Below, one piece after another: positions 26,533-35,087 of a stretch of DNA of 64,000 nucleotides. The notes beneath the pieces are model-generated. The model was not told the DNA's origin. It did no database searches and saw only the letters and a list, made by a program, of their open reading frames with translations. The position numbers were made by a program, and so were the translations under genes. Within the stretch, counting starts at the first letter, position 1. The number at the start of each line of letters is the position of its first letter. The DNA comes from Actinomycetota bacterium (GTDB lineage Bacteria > Actinomycetota > Acidimicrobiia > Acidimicrobiales > Ilumatobacteraceae). The stretch covers positions 37,689 through 101,688 of the forward strand of contig JAPLAA010000008.1 of assembly GCA_026393475.1 (NCBI GenBank), read 5' to 3'.

Positions 26533-27837
26533 TTAGCGGTCGGACTTCGGACGGTCCTTTTCCAGCCAGTCGTCGTCGAGACGCGGGGGCCGAGGTTCCG
26601 GCTGGTCACCCGAGCGCTGCTGCGGCGGCCGCACCATCGAACCGGTGCTCGGATCACCCGGGTGCCGCGGCCGACTGCCGAACCGCGCGGCGAAGTCCAA
26701 CGCGCTCTCGGGGTTGCTCGATTGTTCGGCAGCGATGTCGCGCAGGCGTTGGAGCCGCTCGCGCCGATGGATGCTCCACGGGCCGACGCGCAAGGTGGCG
26801 TAGAGCACACCGCCCAGCACGATCGGGAAGAACAGTTGTGCGAGACGCCAGGCAGCGACGCCGAGGAGCACGGCGTCGGCGGGCGCGCCGAAGCCGATGA
26901 GCGCCGACGACAGCGCGACGTCGATGACCCCGAGGCCGCCCGGCATGATCGGGACGACGGCGAGCACGTTCGCGAGGCCGAACGCCACGAGCAGCGCGTC
27001 GATGTCGGTCCGTAGACCGAAGGCGTAGAGGAACACCCACAATGCCGCCGCATCGAGCAACCAGTTGGCCGTCGCCCACCCGATCGTGCGACCGAGCAAC
27101 TGGCGGTCGGAGGCCAGGTCCTCGAGCCGGGTGGCGACATGCTTGACGCCGGCGGCCGCACGGTTCTCATCGAGCCGGAGGCGGCGAGCGATCCAACGGA
27201 AGACCCGTTCGGCCCTGCCCTGGCCTTCGAGGAGGCCGAACACGAGCGCAGCGATGAACCCCATGATGAGCACGCCCGCGATGGCGGCAGAGGCGTACCC
27301 GCCGTTCACGCCGCGGATCGGGATCGACACGATCAGGGCGATCCAGAACAGCACGTTCAGCACGACGGCCGAGCCGAGGCCGGCCGTCGCCAGCGCGAAC
27401 CCCGCGTCGGGGCCGGGCACCCCGGACAGGGTCATGAGGCGGTACCCGAGCGCCGAACCCGCCGCGCTCCCGCCGGGCACGATGCTCGACAACGCCTTGG
27501 TGCTCATCTGGATGCGGAACAGCCGCCACGTACTCACGAGGTGTCCGGCGTCGCCCAGCGCTGCCTTGGTGAGCAAGGAATACGAGAGCAGCGCAGCGAT
27601 CTCGAGGCCGAACCCGACCACGATGAAGGCCGGATTGAGCCGGTCGAACTCGCCGGCCGCCTTGCGCACCTCGGGCACGACGGTGACGACGGCGAAGTAC
27701 ACGACGCCGACGAAGGCCAGCACCTTCAGCGGGAAGCGGAACCGGCGGAAGCGGCCCGGCCGCGGCGGACCACCCGTGTCGTCGAGGCTGACGCGCGGGA
27801 GTTCCCCTGTCGCGGTCACATCGAACGGTTCGTGCAC
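26533..27837 (-). CDS. lysylphosphatidylglycerol synthase-like/flippase TM family protein
   Basis: Multi-TM protein; GGSAAGSALGYRLM, MPGGLGVIDVALSSALIGFGAP. Confidence 0.85.
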   Translation of the reverse strand: MHEPFDVTATGELPRVSLDDTGGPPRPGRFRRFRFPLKVLAFVGVVYFAVVTVVPEVRKAAGEFDRLNPAFIVVGFGLEIAALLSYSLLTKAALGDAGHLVSTWRLFRIQMSTKALSSIVPGGSAAGSALGYRLMTLSGVPGPDAGFALATAGLGSAVVLNVLFWIALIVSIPIRGVNGGYASAAIAGVLIMGFIAALVFGLLEGQGRAERVFRWIARRLRLDENRAAAGVKHVATRLEDLASDRQLLGRTIGWATANWLLDAAALWVFLYAFGLRTDIDALLVAFGLANVLAVVPIMPGGLGVIDVALSSALIGFGAPADAVLLGVAAWRLAQLFFPIVLGGVLYATLRVGPWSIHRRERLQRLRDIAAEQSSNPESALDFAARFGSRPRHPGDPSTGSMVRPPQQRSGDQPEPRPPRLDDDWLEKDRPKSDR

Positions 27838-27934
27838 CCCTCTTTGTTAGCCGATCGCACGGTGTCGTGCCGACCACCCGGCGTCGGCGCGCGGCTCGAA
27901 CGGGCGCAGCGCCGCCCTGTCGATCGGTCGTCGA

Positions 27935-28936
27935 TCAGTCGTCGAATGCCTCGACGACGGCCCGCAGCGCGGCGCGCACGATCGCCCGATCGTCGGCGGG
28001 CACCTTGCCCAGGTGCACCACGACGAGGTCGCGGTCGGGCACCACGAGCGTGTACTGACCCTCGTAGCCGTGACACGCGAGCGCACCGGGGAACTCCGGC
28101 CACAACCACCACTGCCGTCCGTACCCGAAGCCGCCCTCGTCGTCGAACGCGATCTGCGTGCGGGCGACGTCACGCCATCCTTCCGGCAGGATCCGCTCGT
28201 CGCCGACCATGCCGTCGTCGAGGTAGAGCTGGCCGAACCGGGCGAAGTCGCGGGCGGTGGCGTACACGTACGACGAGCCGACGAACGTGCCGGCGGTGTC
28301 GAACTTGGGGATCGCGCTCGCCATGCCCGTGGGGTGGAACAGGCGGTCGCGGAGGAACGACTCCATCGCCTCGCCCGTGCCGCCGATCGCATCGGTGACG
28401 ATCCGCGACACGATGTTCGTCGTCCCGCTCGCGTAGTTCCACACCGTGCCGGGCGTGTGCAGCAGCGGCAGCCCGGCCGCGTAGGCGGCCATGTCGTCCT
28501 TGCCGTCGCCGTACAGCATCTCGAGGCAGTGGCTGACGCTGTCGTCGACGTAGTCCTCGACGAACTCGAGCCCCGAACGCATCTCGAGCAGGTCGAGCAA
28601 CGTGATCGATTCCTTCTCGGTGCCGCGCCACGCCGGCACCGGTGCCGGCGCATCGAGGCGCAGGAGCCCGTCGCCGATCGCGATGCCGACCGCCGCCTGG
28701 GTGATGCTCTTCGCCATGCTCCACGAGATCAGCGTCGAGTCGGGCGTGACCGGCCCGCCGGGGCCGAAGAGCGTGTCGGGTTGGTGCCCGTAGCGCTCGT
28801 ACACCACCTCGCCGTGGCGCTGCACCACGAGCGCCAGCGTGATCCCGTGCGCAGCGCCCTCGGCGAACAGTTCGTCGCCGATCGCTCCGACGGCGGCGGG
28901 CGCTGCGGGTGATGGCGGTGAGGGCTCCGTCGACAT
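27935..28936 (-). CDS. serine hydrolase (beta-lactamase class C family)
   Basis: LISWSMAKSITQAAVGIAI (SxxK), YASGTTNIVSRI. Confidence 0.92.
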   Translation of the reverse strand: MSTEPSPPSPAAPAAVGAIGDELFAEGAAHGITLALVVQRHGEVVYERYGHQPDTLFGPGGPVTPDSTLISWSMAKSITQAAVGIAIGDGLLRLDAPAPVPAWRGTEKESITLLDLLEMRSGLEFVEDYVDDSVSHCLEMLYGDGKDDMAAYAAGLPLLHTPGTVWNYASGTTNIVSRIVTDAIGGTGEAMESFLRDRLFHPTGMASAIPKFDTAGTFVGSSYVYATARDFARFGQLYLDDGMVGDERILPEGWRDVARTQIAFDDEGGFGYGRQWWLWPEFPGALACHGYEGQYTLVVPDRDLVVVHLGKVPADDRAIVRAALRAVVEAFDD

Positions 28937-28980
28937 GTTCGTGAACGTACACCGCCCGGGACGCGCGCCAGACTGAGCCC

Positions 28981-29814
28981 GTGGAGCATCCCGAGCAGCG
29001 GCCCGCCGATCGACCCCTCGACGTCGCGACCGCGCTCGGCACGTATCTCGAGATCGTCGACTCCTGCGCTCCCGGCCTCGTCGAAGGCCTCTACGTGGTC
29101 GGATCGTTCGCGCTCGACGACTGGCGACCCGGACACAGCGACATCGACATCGTCGCGGTGACGGCGGAACCGGCGACCGACGAGGACGCGGCCAATCTCG
29201 TCACGGCCCATGCCCTCCTCGCGGAGCACCAGCCGCGTCCGTTCATCGACGGGCCGTACCTCGCGTGGGGCGACCTGATCACCCCGCCGATGTCGCTGCA
29301 CCGTCCCTGGAGTCTCGATGGTCGGCTGCACCACGACGGCGACTGCTTCGAGCTGAACCCGGTCAGCTGGTACGTCCTCGCCAGCCACGGCGTCACCGTT
29401 CGCGGACCGTCGGTCGAGAGGCTCGGCATCTACGTCGACGTCGACGCCCGGGTGCGTTTCGTGGTCGACAACCTCGCCTCGTACTGGGCACCGCTCGCCG
29501 ACGACGTGCACAAGGCGTGCAACGCCGACCCGACCCGCGCCTTCGACCCGGACAGCTTCGAGTGGTGCGCGCTCGGCGCGCTCCGACTGCACCACACCGC
29601 ATTCCGTGGCGGTGTGGTCTCCAAGCGGGGCGCCGGCGAGTACGGCCTCGAGGTGGCACCCGAGCGATACGGCGAGGTGCTCCGCGAGGCGATGGCGGTG
29701 CGCGCCGGGACGTCGAGGCTCACCTCGGTCGGCACCGAATGGATGCACGTCGCGGCCGACCTGATCCAGTGGTGCACCCGCTCGGTGGCTGCCGCGGCGG
29801 CGCCCGGCATCTAG
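28981..29814 (+). CDS. nucleotidyltransferase-fold (aminoglycoside adenylyltransferase-like) protein
   Basis: LYVVGSFALDDWRPGHSDIDIVAVT. Confidence 0.8.
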   Translation: MEHPEQRPADRPLDVATALGTYLEIVDSCAPGLVEGLYVVGSFALDDWRPGHSDIDIVAVTAEPATDEDAANLVTAHALLAEHQPRPFIDGPYLAWGDLITPPMSLHRPWSLDGRLHHDGDCFELNPVSWYVLASHGVTVRGPSVERLGIYVDVDARVRFVVDNLASYWAPLADDVHKACNADPTRAFDPDSFEWCALGALRLHHTAFRGGVVSKRGAGEYGLEVAPERYGEVLREAMAVRAGTSRLTSVGTEWMHVAADLIQWCTRSVAAAAAPGI

Positions 29815-31220
29815 GTGTGCGGCGTCGGCCGCTCGTCGGGGGATCTGAAGATCGCCGAGGCGATCGTGCCGCCACCGTCGCGAGCGCTCAGCTCGACGGA
29901 TCCGCCCGTTGCCTCCACCAGCCGTTGCACGATCGCGAGGCCCAGACCCGAGCCGCCGCTCCGGGCATCGGGCGCCCGCCAGAAGCGGTCGAAGGCGTGG
30001 GCCCGCTGCTCGTCGGTCATCCCCGGGCCGCGATCGAGGACACGCACGGCGACGCCACCGCCGGCACGGTGCACCACCACCTCGAGCGCCGAACCCGGCG
30101 GTGCGACCCGGAGCGCGTTGTCGAGGAAGTTGTCGATCACCTGCTCGGCCGCCTCCGGCGCGGTGAGCACCCGTGCCGCCGGGATCGACGAACAGGTCAC
30201 GCGGACACCGGACTCCTCCGCGAGGGGCTGCCACATCTCGACACGCTCACGGGCGACGACCGCGAGATCGACGACCACCGGTTCCACCGTGCGACCTTCG
30301 GTGCGAGCGAGCATGAGGAGTTGGTCGACCAGGTGCTGGAGTCGTTCGGTCTCGGCGCTCGCCGCCTCGATCCGCAACTTGGCCTCCTCGGGATGGTCGT
30401 CGACGGCATCCGCGGCCTGCTCGAGCCGCACCCGGAGCGCGGTGAGCGGGGTGCGGAGCTGATGCGACGCATCGCCGGCGAACGATCGCTGGGCCGCCAG
30501 CAGCGACGACAGCCGGGCCGACATCGTGTTGAACGAGCGCGCCAACGAGCGCACCTCGGGCGGCCCTTCGTCGTCCGGCGCGCGCACGCCGTCCTCACCG
30601 GTCGCGAGACGCTCGGTGGCGAGGCGGAGCCGCCGGAGCGGACGGGTGACGGTGTTGGCGAGCGCCCACGCGGCGACGAGCGCCATCAGGACGGAGATGA
30701 CCGCCACCACGAGCAGACCGCGCACGCGCCGTTCGACCCGTTCGTCCACGACCGATGCCGGATAGGTGAGCCGGACGACGCCCTCGACGTCGTTGCCCGA
30801 CAGCACGGGCACCGAGACGAACAGCAACTCGGTGCCGAGGGTGCGCGACGGTCGTCGGCCCCTCTGCGGCGTGCCCGCCGCGGCCGCGGCGATCTCGGGA
30901 CGCGTGGAGTAGTCGGCTCCGGCGGCGGCCTCCTCGTCGGAGATCACCATCGCGATGCCGAGGTGGTCGGTGACGATCACCCGCGCGCCCGTCGAGGTGC
31001 GGTACTCGTCGACGAGCGCCTGCAGCGCCGGGTTGGCGCGGGCGGTGCCCAGTTCGAGTGCCTCCTCCGACCTGCCCGCGATCACGAACGCGTCGCGCTC
31101 GAGGCCCGTGATGATCCGATCGCGCTCGACCCTGCGGAGGTGTCCGGCGAGCGGGAGGTCGTGGGCCAGCAGCACGGCCACCGTGATGCCGACCAGGACG
31201 GCGACCAGGCGCCACCTCAT
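29811..31220 (-). CDS. sensor histidine kinase
   Basis: HAMP, FAGDASHQLRTPLTALRVRLE, GSGLGLAIVQRLVEATGG. Confidence 0.95.
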   Translation of the reverse strand: MRWRLVAVLVGITVAVLLAHDLPLAGHLRRVERDRIITGLERDAFVIAGRSEEALELGTARANPALQALVDEYRTSTGARVIVTDHLGIAMVISDEEAAAGADYSTRPEIAAAAAGTPQRGRRPSRTLGTELLFVSVPVLSGNDVEGVVRLTYPASVVDERVERRVRGLLVVAVISVLMALVAAWALANTVTRPLRRLRLATERLATGEDGVRAPDDEGPPEVRSLARSFNTMSARLSSLLAAQRSFAGDASHQLRTPLTALRVRLEQAADAVDDHPEEAKLRIEAASAETERLQHLVDQLLMLARTEGRTVEPVVVDLAVVARERVEMWQPLAEESGVRVTCSSIPAARVLTAPEAAEQVIDNFLDNALRVAPPGSALEVVVHRAGGGVAVRVLDRGPGMTDEQRAHAFDRFWRAPDARSGGSGLGLAIVQRLVEATGGSVELSARDGGGTIASAIFRSPDERPTPHT

Positions 31221-31230
31221 GGCGCGACGG

Positions 31231-31959
31231 TCATGCGGGGACCTCGAGCCGGAAGCCGACACCGCGGACCGCCTCGATCCACCGATGGTCGCCGAGTTTC
31301 TTGCGCAGGGCGGCGACGTGGGCGTCGACGGTCTTGGTCGGCCCGTACCAGTGGGCGTCCCACACGTTCTCGAGGATCTCGGTCCGCGTCGAGACCGCCC
31401 CGGGATCGCGGGCGAGGTGGGCCAGCAGGTCGAACTCCTTCGCCGTCAGCTGGATCTCCACGCCGGACACGAACACCCGCCGGGTGCGCCGGTCGATCTC
31501 CAGCGGTCCGATCTGCTGACCGGTGGGCGCGGCGGAGCCATCGGGCCCGCTCGGCTGCTCCCCCGCGTCGGCCCCACTGGCCGCGTCGGGGACCCCGTCG
31601 AGCTCGACCCGGCGCGCCAGCGCACGGATGCGGGCCACCAACTCGCGGAAGCTGAACGGCTTGGTGACGTAGTCGTCGGCACCCAGCTCGAGACCGAGCA
31701 CGCGGTCGAACTCGTCGGACCGGGCGGTCAGCATGATGATCGGCACTCGGCTGCGGCCGCGCAGCACACGGCACACGTCGCGACCATCCATGTCGGGCAA
31801 CCCCAGGTCGAGCAGCACGACATCGGGGGTCTCGGCCGCCTCCAACTCGATCGCCGCGACGCCGGTGGCGGCACGGATCACGGCGTACCCGGCGTCGGTG
31901 AGACCGTCGACGAGCGACACCGCGATCGAGTTGTCGTCCTCGACGAGCAGGATCTTCAC
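31231..31959 (-). CDS. OmpR/PhoB-family response regulator
   Basis: VKILLVEDDNSIAVSL..., DLGLPDMDG, winged-helix C-terminus. Confidence 0.95.
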   Translation of the reverse strand: MKILLVEDDNSIAVSLVDGLTDAGYAVIRAATGVAAIELEAAETPDVVLLDLGLPDMDGRDVCRVLRGRSRVPIIMLTARSDEFDRVLGLELGADDYVTKPFSFRELVARIRALARRVELDGVPDAASGADAGEQPSGPDGSAAPTGQQIGPLEIDRRTRRVFVSGVEIQLTAKEFDLLAHLARDPGAVSTRTEILENVWDAHWYGPTKTVDAHVAALRKKLGDHRWIEAVRGVGFRLEVPA

Positions 31960-32008
31960 GGCTGCATTCTGCCCGTCACGGCTGCCGCCACGCTGGTCGC
32001 CGCCGCGT

Positions 32009-32076
32009 CTTGCACCAGCCTTGCACCAGTCTCGACCCAGTCTCGCCCCAGTCTCGGACGTTTCTTGGACGTTCCC
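32009..32076. promoter_or_regulatory. 11-bp direct-repeat array in response-regulator promoter (candidate operator)
   Basis: cttgcaccagc, cttgcaccagt, ctcgacccagt, ctcgccccagt; then ggacgtttctt, ggacgttcccg. Confidence 0.55.
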
Positions 32077-32115
32077 GGCACCGGCGGCGGACGTCCGATC
32101 CCTAACGTGGCACGG

Positions 32116-32631
32116 GTGAAGACCCGGACCGCGACGCTCCTGTCGATCGCGGGCGTGCTCGCGGCGAGCTCGGTGGCCGCGATCGTGAACGCCCAGGTGC
32201 TCGACACGTCCGACGACTCGCGCACCCCGGTGCCGGTCGCGGTGACCACCACGATCGCCGTCGCCGACACCGGCGGCGCACCGGAGTCGTCCGTCGCGGT
32301 CGGCACGGACGTCTCGGCCGCTCCCACCGTCTCGATCGACCCGCTCGCGACGACGAGCATCCAGCCGCCTGCGGCCGCCGACCCCTCGGTCCCTGCCGGC
32401 AGCGCGCCGCTCGACCCCTCGCCGATCGCACCGCTCGCCACGACCGCCTCGGGTCAGACCGAATCGCCGGCCACCGGACCTGGCGCACCGGCGACCACCG
32501 GCGCACCGGCGACCACCGGCACCACCGGCACCACTGCGGCGACGGCCACGCTCCCTTCGGGCACGGCGGGCGGCAGCGACGACGATTCGCACGACGATTC
32601 GAGCGACGACCGCAGCGACGACGACGACTGA
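32116..32631 (+). CDS. secreted/anchored Thr-Pro-Ala-rich protein with acidic Asp/Ser/His tail
   Basis: TM near N-terminus, low-complexity TTGTTGTT, ending SDDDSHDDSSDDRSDDDD. Confidence 0.65.
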   Translation: MKTRTATLLSIAGVLAASSVAAIVNAQVLDTSDDSRTPVPVAVTTTIAVADTGGAPESSVAVGTDVSAAPTVSIDPLATTSIQPPAAADPSVPAGSAPLDPSPIAPLATTASGQTESPATGPGAPATTGAPATTGTTGTTAATATLPSGTAGGSDDDSHDDSSDDRSDDDD

Positions 32632-32666
32632 GCGACGACTGAACGACGACTGAACGACGACCGACT
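32623..32666. repeat. 11-bp tandem repeat x4 beginning at the stop of 32116-32631
   Basis: gacgactgagc, gacgactgaac x2, gacgaccgact. Confidence 0.9.
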
Positions 32667-32710
32667 CGCCCTGCGTGGGCGCAGCAGGTCAGCAGTGGAT
32701 CAGCAGTGGA

Positions 32711-33355
32711 TCAGCGAGGGGTCACCGGACCCGGCGTGATCGGCACCTGGCCGGTGTCGCGATCGATCCATTTGTTCGGGGTCTCGGGCGCGGGCGCCAG
32801 GGCCAGCGCGAGCGCCTCGTCGATCGTGTGTGCACGCTGCGCCAGCATCCGGTGCGACCGGCGGACGAACCCGGCGTCGACGGCGTGATCCATCCAGTCG
32901 AACAGCGAGCTCCAGTACCGCTCGACATCGAGCATCACGACCGGCTTGCGCACCAGACCGAGCTGGTTCCACGTGAGCTGCTCGAACACCTCCTCGACGG
33001 TCCCGAAGCCACCCGGCAGGGCGATGAACCCGTCGCTCAGCTGTTCGAAACGCGCCTTGCGCTGGTGCATGTCGGGCACGACCTCGAGCGCGGACAACCC
33101 TCGGTGCGCCACTTCGGCCGACACCAGCTGATCGGTGATCACGCCGATCACCTCGCCACCCGCCGCCAGCGCAGCGTCGGCGACGACGCCCATCAACCCC
33201 ACGTGACCGCCGCCGTAGACGAGCGTGATGCCGCGGCGGGCCATCGCCTCGCCCAGCGCCTGGGCTGCATCGCGGAACGCGGGGGCCGCCCCGGCGTTGG
33301 AGCCGCAGTAGACGCACAAGCGCGCCGGACGAACAGAGGTCCCGGACATCGACAT
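32711..33355 (-). CDS. LOG family protein (TIGR00730-type)
   Basis: VYCGSNAGAAPAFRDAA, VYGGGHVGLMG, ALPGGFGTVEEVFEQLTWNQLG. Confidence 0.93.
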   Translation of the reverse strand: MSMSGTSVRPARLCVYCGSNAGAAPAFRDAAQALGEAMARRGITLVYGGGHVGLMGVVADAALAAGGEVIGVITDQLVSAEVAHRGLSALEVVPDMHQRKARFEQLSDGFIALPGGFGTVEEVFEQLTWNQLGLVRKPVVMLDVERYWSSLFDWMDHAVDAGFVRRSHRMLAQRAHTIDEALALALAPAPETPNKWIDRDTGQVPITPGPVTPR

Positions 33356-33446
33356 CCGACCAGCCTGGCACAGCTCGATGTGACTGTTGCAACGGCTTCG
33401 GGGCGGAGGAGGCCCTCAGCAGGGGTGATCACTACAGTTTCGACCC

Positions 33447-35060
33447 GTGACTGCACCTGATCTCCACGCCGCTGCCGATGTCATCGAACTCGCCCAGGGG
33501 GTCGTGGGCAAGGCGATCCGCCACCTCGCCGCCAACGGTGGTCCCGACCGGCACCAGACCCTCGCCTACGACCTCGCCCACGCCGCGGCACAGGTCGAGA
33601 CGGCCCGGTCGCTGCTCGACTACGGCGGCAAGGGTGAGGTCGAGGCCAAGATCACCTGTGCCTTCACGGCCGACATGGTGCACGACCTGATCTCGCGGCT
33701 CGCCGGCCGGGAAGCGCTGTGGGGACTCGAGGTCGCGCCGCTCACGGACGCACACACGTTCCTCGCCGCGTACCGCGACCCCGCGTTCATCGCGTCGCTC
33801 GCGAACACCGCAGGTCCCCGCCACCTCGACAGCGAGTTCGAGATGGTGCAGGACACCTTCCGCTCGTTCGCCGACAACGAGATCAAGCCCCGGGCCGAGC
33901 ACGTCCACCGGTACAACGAGGACGTGCCCGAGGAGATCATCGCCGGCCTGGCCGAGATGGGCGTGTTCGGACTCAGCGTGCCTGCCGAGTACGGCGGGTA
34001 CAGCGAGGGCGGCGACGGCGAGTACATCGGCATGGTCGTCGCCACCGAAGAGCTGAGCCGCGGCTCGCTCGGCATCGGCGGCTCGCTCATCACCCGCCCG
34101 GAGATCCTCACCCGCGCACTCGTGCACGGCGGCACCGAGGAGCAGAAGCAGCAGTGGCTGCCGAAGCTCGCGACCGCCGAGGTGATGGCGGCCGTCGCCG
34201 TCACCGAGCCCGACTACGGCAGCGACGTCGCCGGGCTGAAGGTCACCGCCACACGGGCGACCGGCCCGGGCGGCGCCGAGGGCTGGGTCATCAACGGGGT
34301 CAAGACCTGGTGCACCTTCGGCGGTCGCGCCGACGTGTTGATGCTCCTCGCCCGCACCGATCCCGATCGGTCGAAGACCCACCGCGGCCTGAGCATGTTC
34401 ATCGTGCCCAAGCCCCGCGGCACCGGCCACGGCTTCGAGTTCACCCAGGACGCCGACGGCGCCTTCGCCGGCGGCAAGCTCGAGGGTCGGGCGATCGACA
34501 CCATCGGCTACCGCGGCATGCACAGCTACGAGATCGCACTCGACAACTGGTGGGTCCCCGCCGAGAACCTGATCGGCGGCGACGCCGGACTCGGCAAGGG
34601 CTTCTACTACCAGATGCAGGGATTCGAGAACGGCCGGTTGCAGACCGCGGCGCGCGCCGTCTGGGTGATGCAGGCCGCGTACGAGGCCGCGCTCGACTAC
34701 GCCCAGAACCGCACCGTGTTCGGATCGTCGATCATCGACTACGAACTCACCCAGGTGAAGCTCGGCCGCATGGCCGTGCTCATCCAGGCGGGCCGCCAGT
34801 TCTCGTACTCCGTCGCCCGGCTGATGGCCAAGGGCGAGGGAGCCATGGAGGCCAGCATGGTCAAGGCATACGTCTGCAAGGCCGCCGAATGGGTGGCCCG
34901 TGAAGCGATGCAGATCCACGGTGGGTTCGGCTATGCCGAGGAGTACTCGGTGAGCCGGTTGTACGTCGACGCCCGCGTGCTCAGCATCTTCGAGGGTGCC
35001 GACGAGACCCTGTGTCTCAAGGTGATCGCCCGCCGGCTCTGCGACACCGCGAACGCCTGA
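33447..35060 (+). CDS. acyl-CoA dehydrogenase with N-terminal extension ((2S)-methylsuccinyl-CoA dehydrogenase-like)
   Basis: 537 aa; about 120 aa helical extension before the ACAD fold; EPDYGSDVAGLK, QIHGGFGYAEEYSVSRLYVDARVLSIFEGADE. Confidence 0.88.
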   Translation: MTAPDLHAAADVIELAQGVVGKAIRHLAANGGPDRHQTLAYDLAHAAAQVETARSLLDYGGKGEVEAKITCAFTADMVHDLISRLAGREALWGLEVAPLTDAHTFLAAYRDPAFIASLANTAGPRHLDSEFEMVQDTFRSFADNEIKPRAEHVHRYNEDVPEEIIAGLAEMGVFGLSVPAEYGGYSEGGDGEYIGMVVATEELSRGSLGIGGSLITRPEILTRALVHGGTEEQKQQWLPKLATAEVMAAVAVTEPDYGSDVAGLKVTATRATGPGGAEGWVINGVKTWCTFGGRADVLMLLARTDPDRSKTHRGLSMFIVPKPRGTGHGFEFTQDADGAFAGGKLEGRAIDTIGYRGMHSYEIALDNWWVPAENLIGGDAGLGKGFYYQMQGFENGRLQTAARAVWVMQAAYEAALDYAQNRTVFGSSIIDYELTQVKLGRMAVLIQAGRQFSYSVARLMAKGEGAMEASMVKAYVCKAAEWVAREAMQIHGGFGYAEEYSVSRLYVDARVLSIFEGADETLCLKVIARRLCDTANA

Positions 35061-35087
35061 CGCTGGGTTCCTCGCCCGGTCCGGTCC

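Noticed and set aside
32466-32560. Tandem repeat gcaccggcgaccaccg as a non-coding element
   Set aside because: Explained by the coding of a low-complexity Thr/Gly/Ala/Pro linker.
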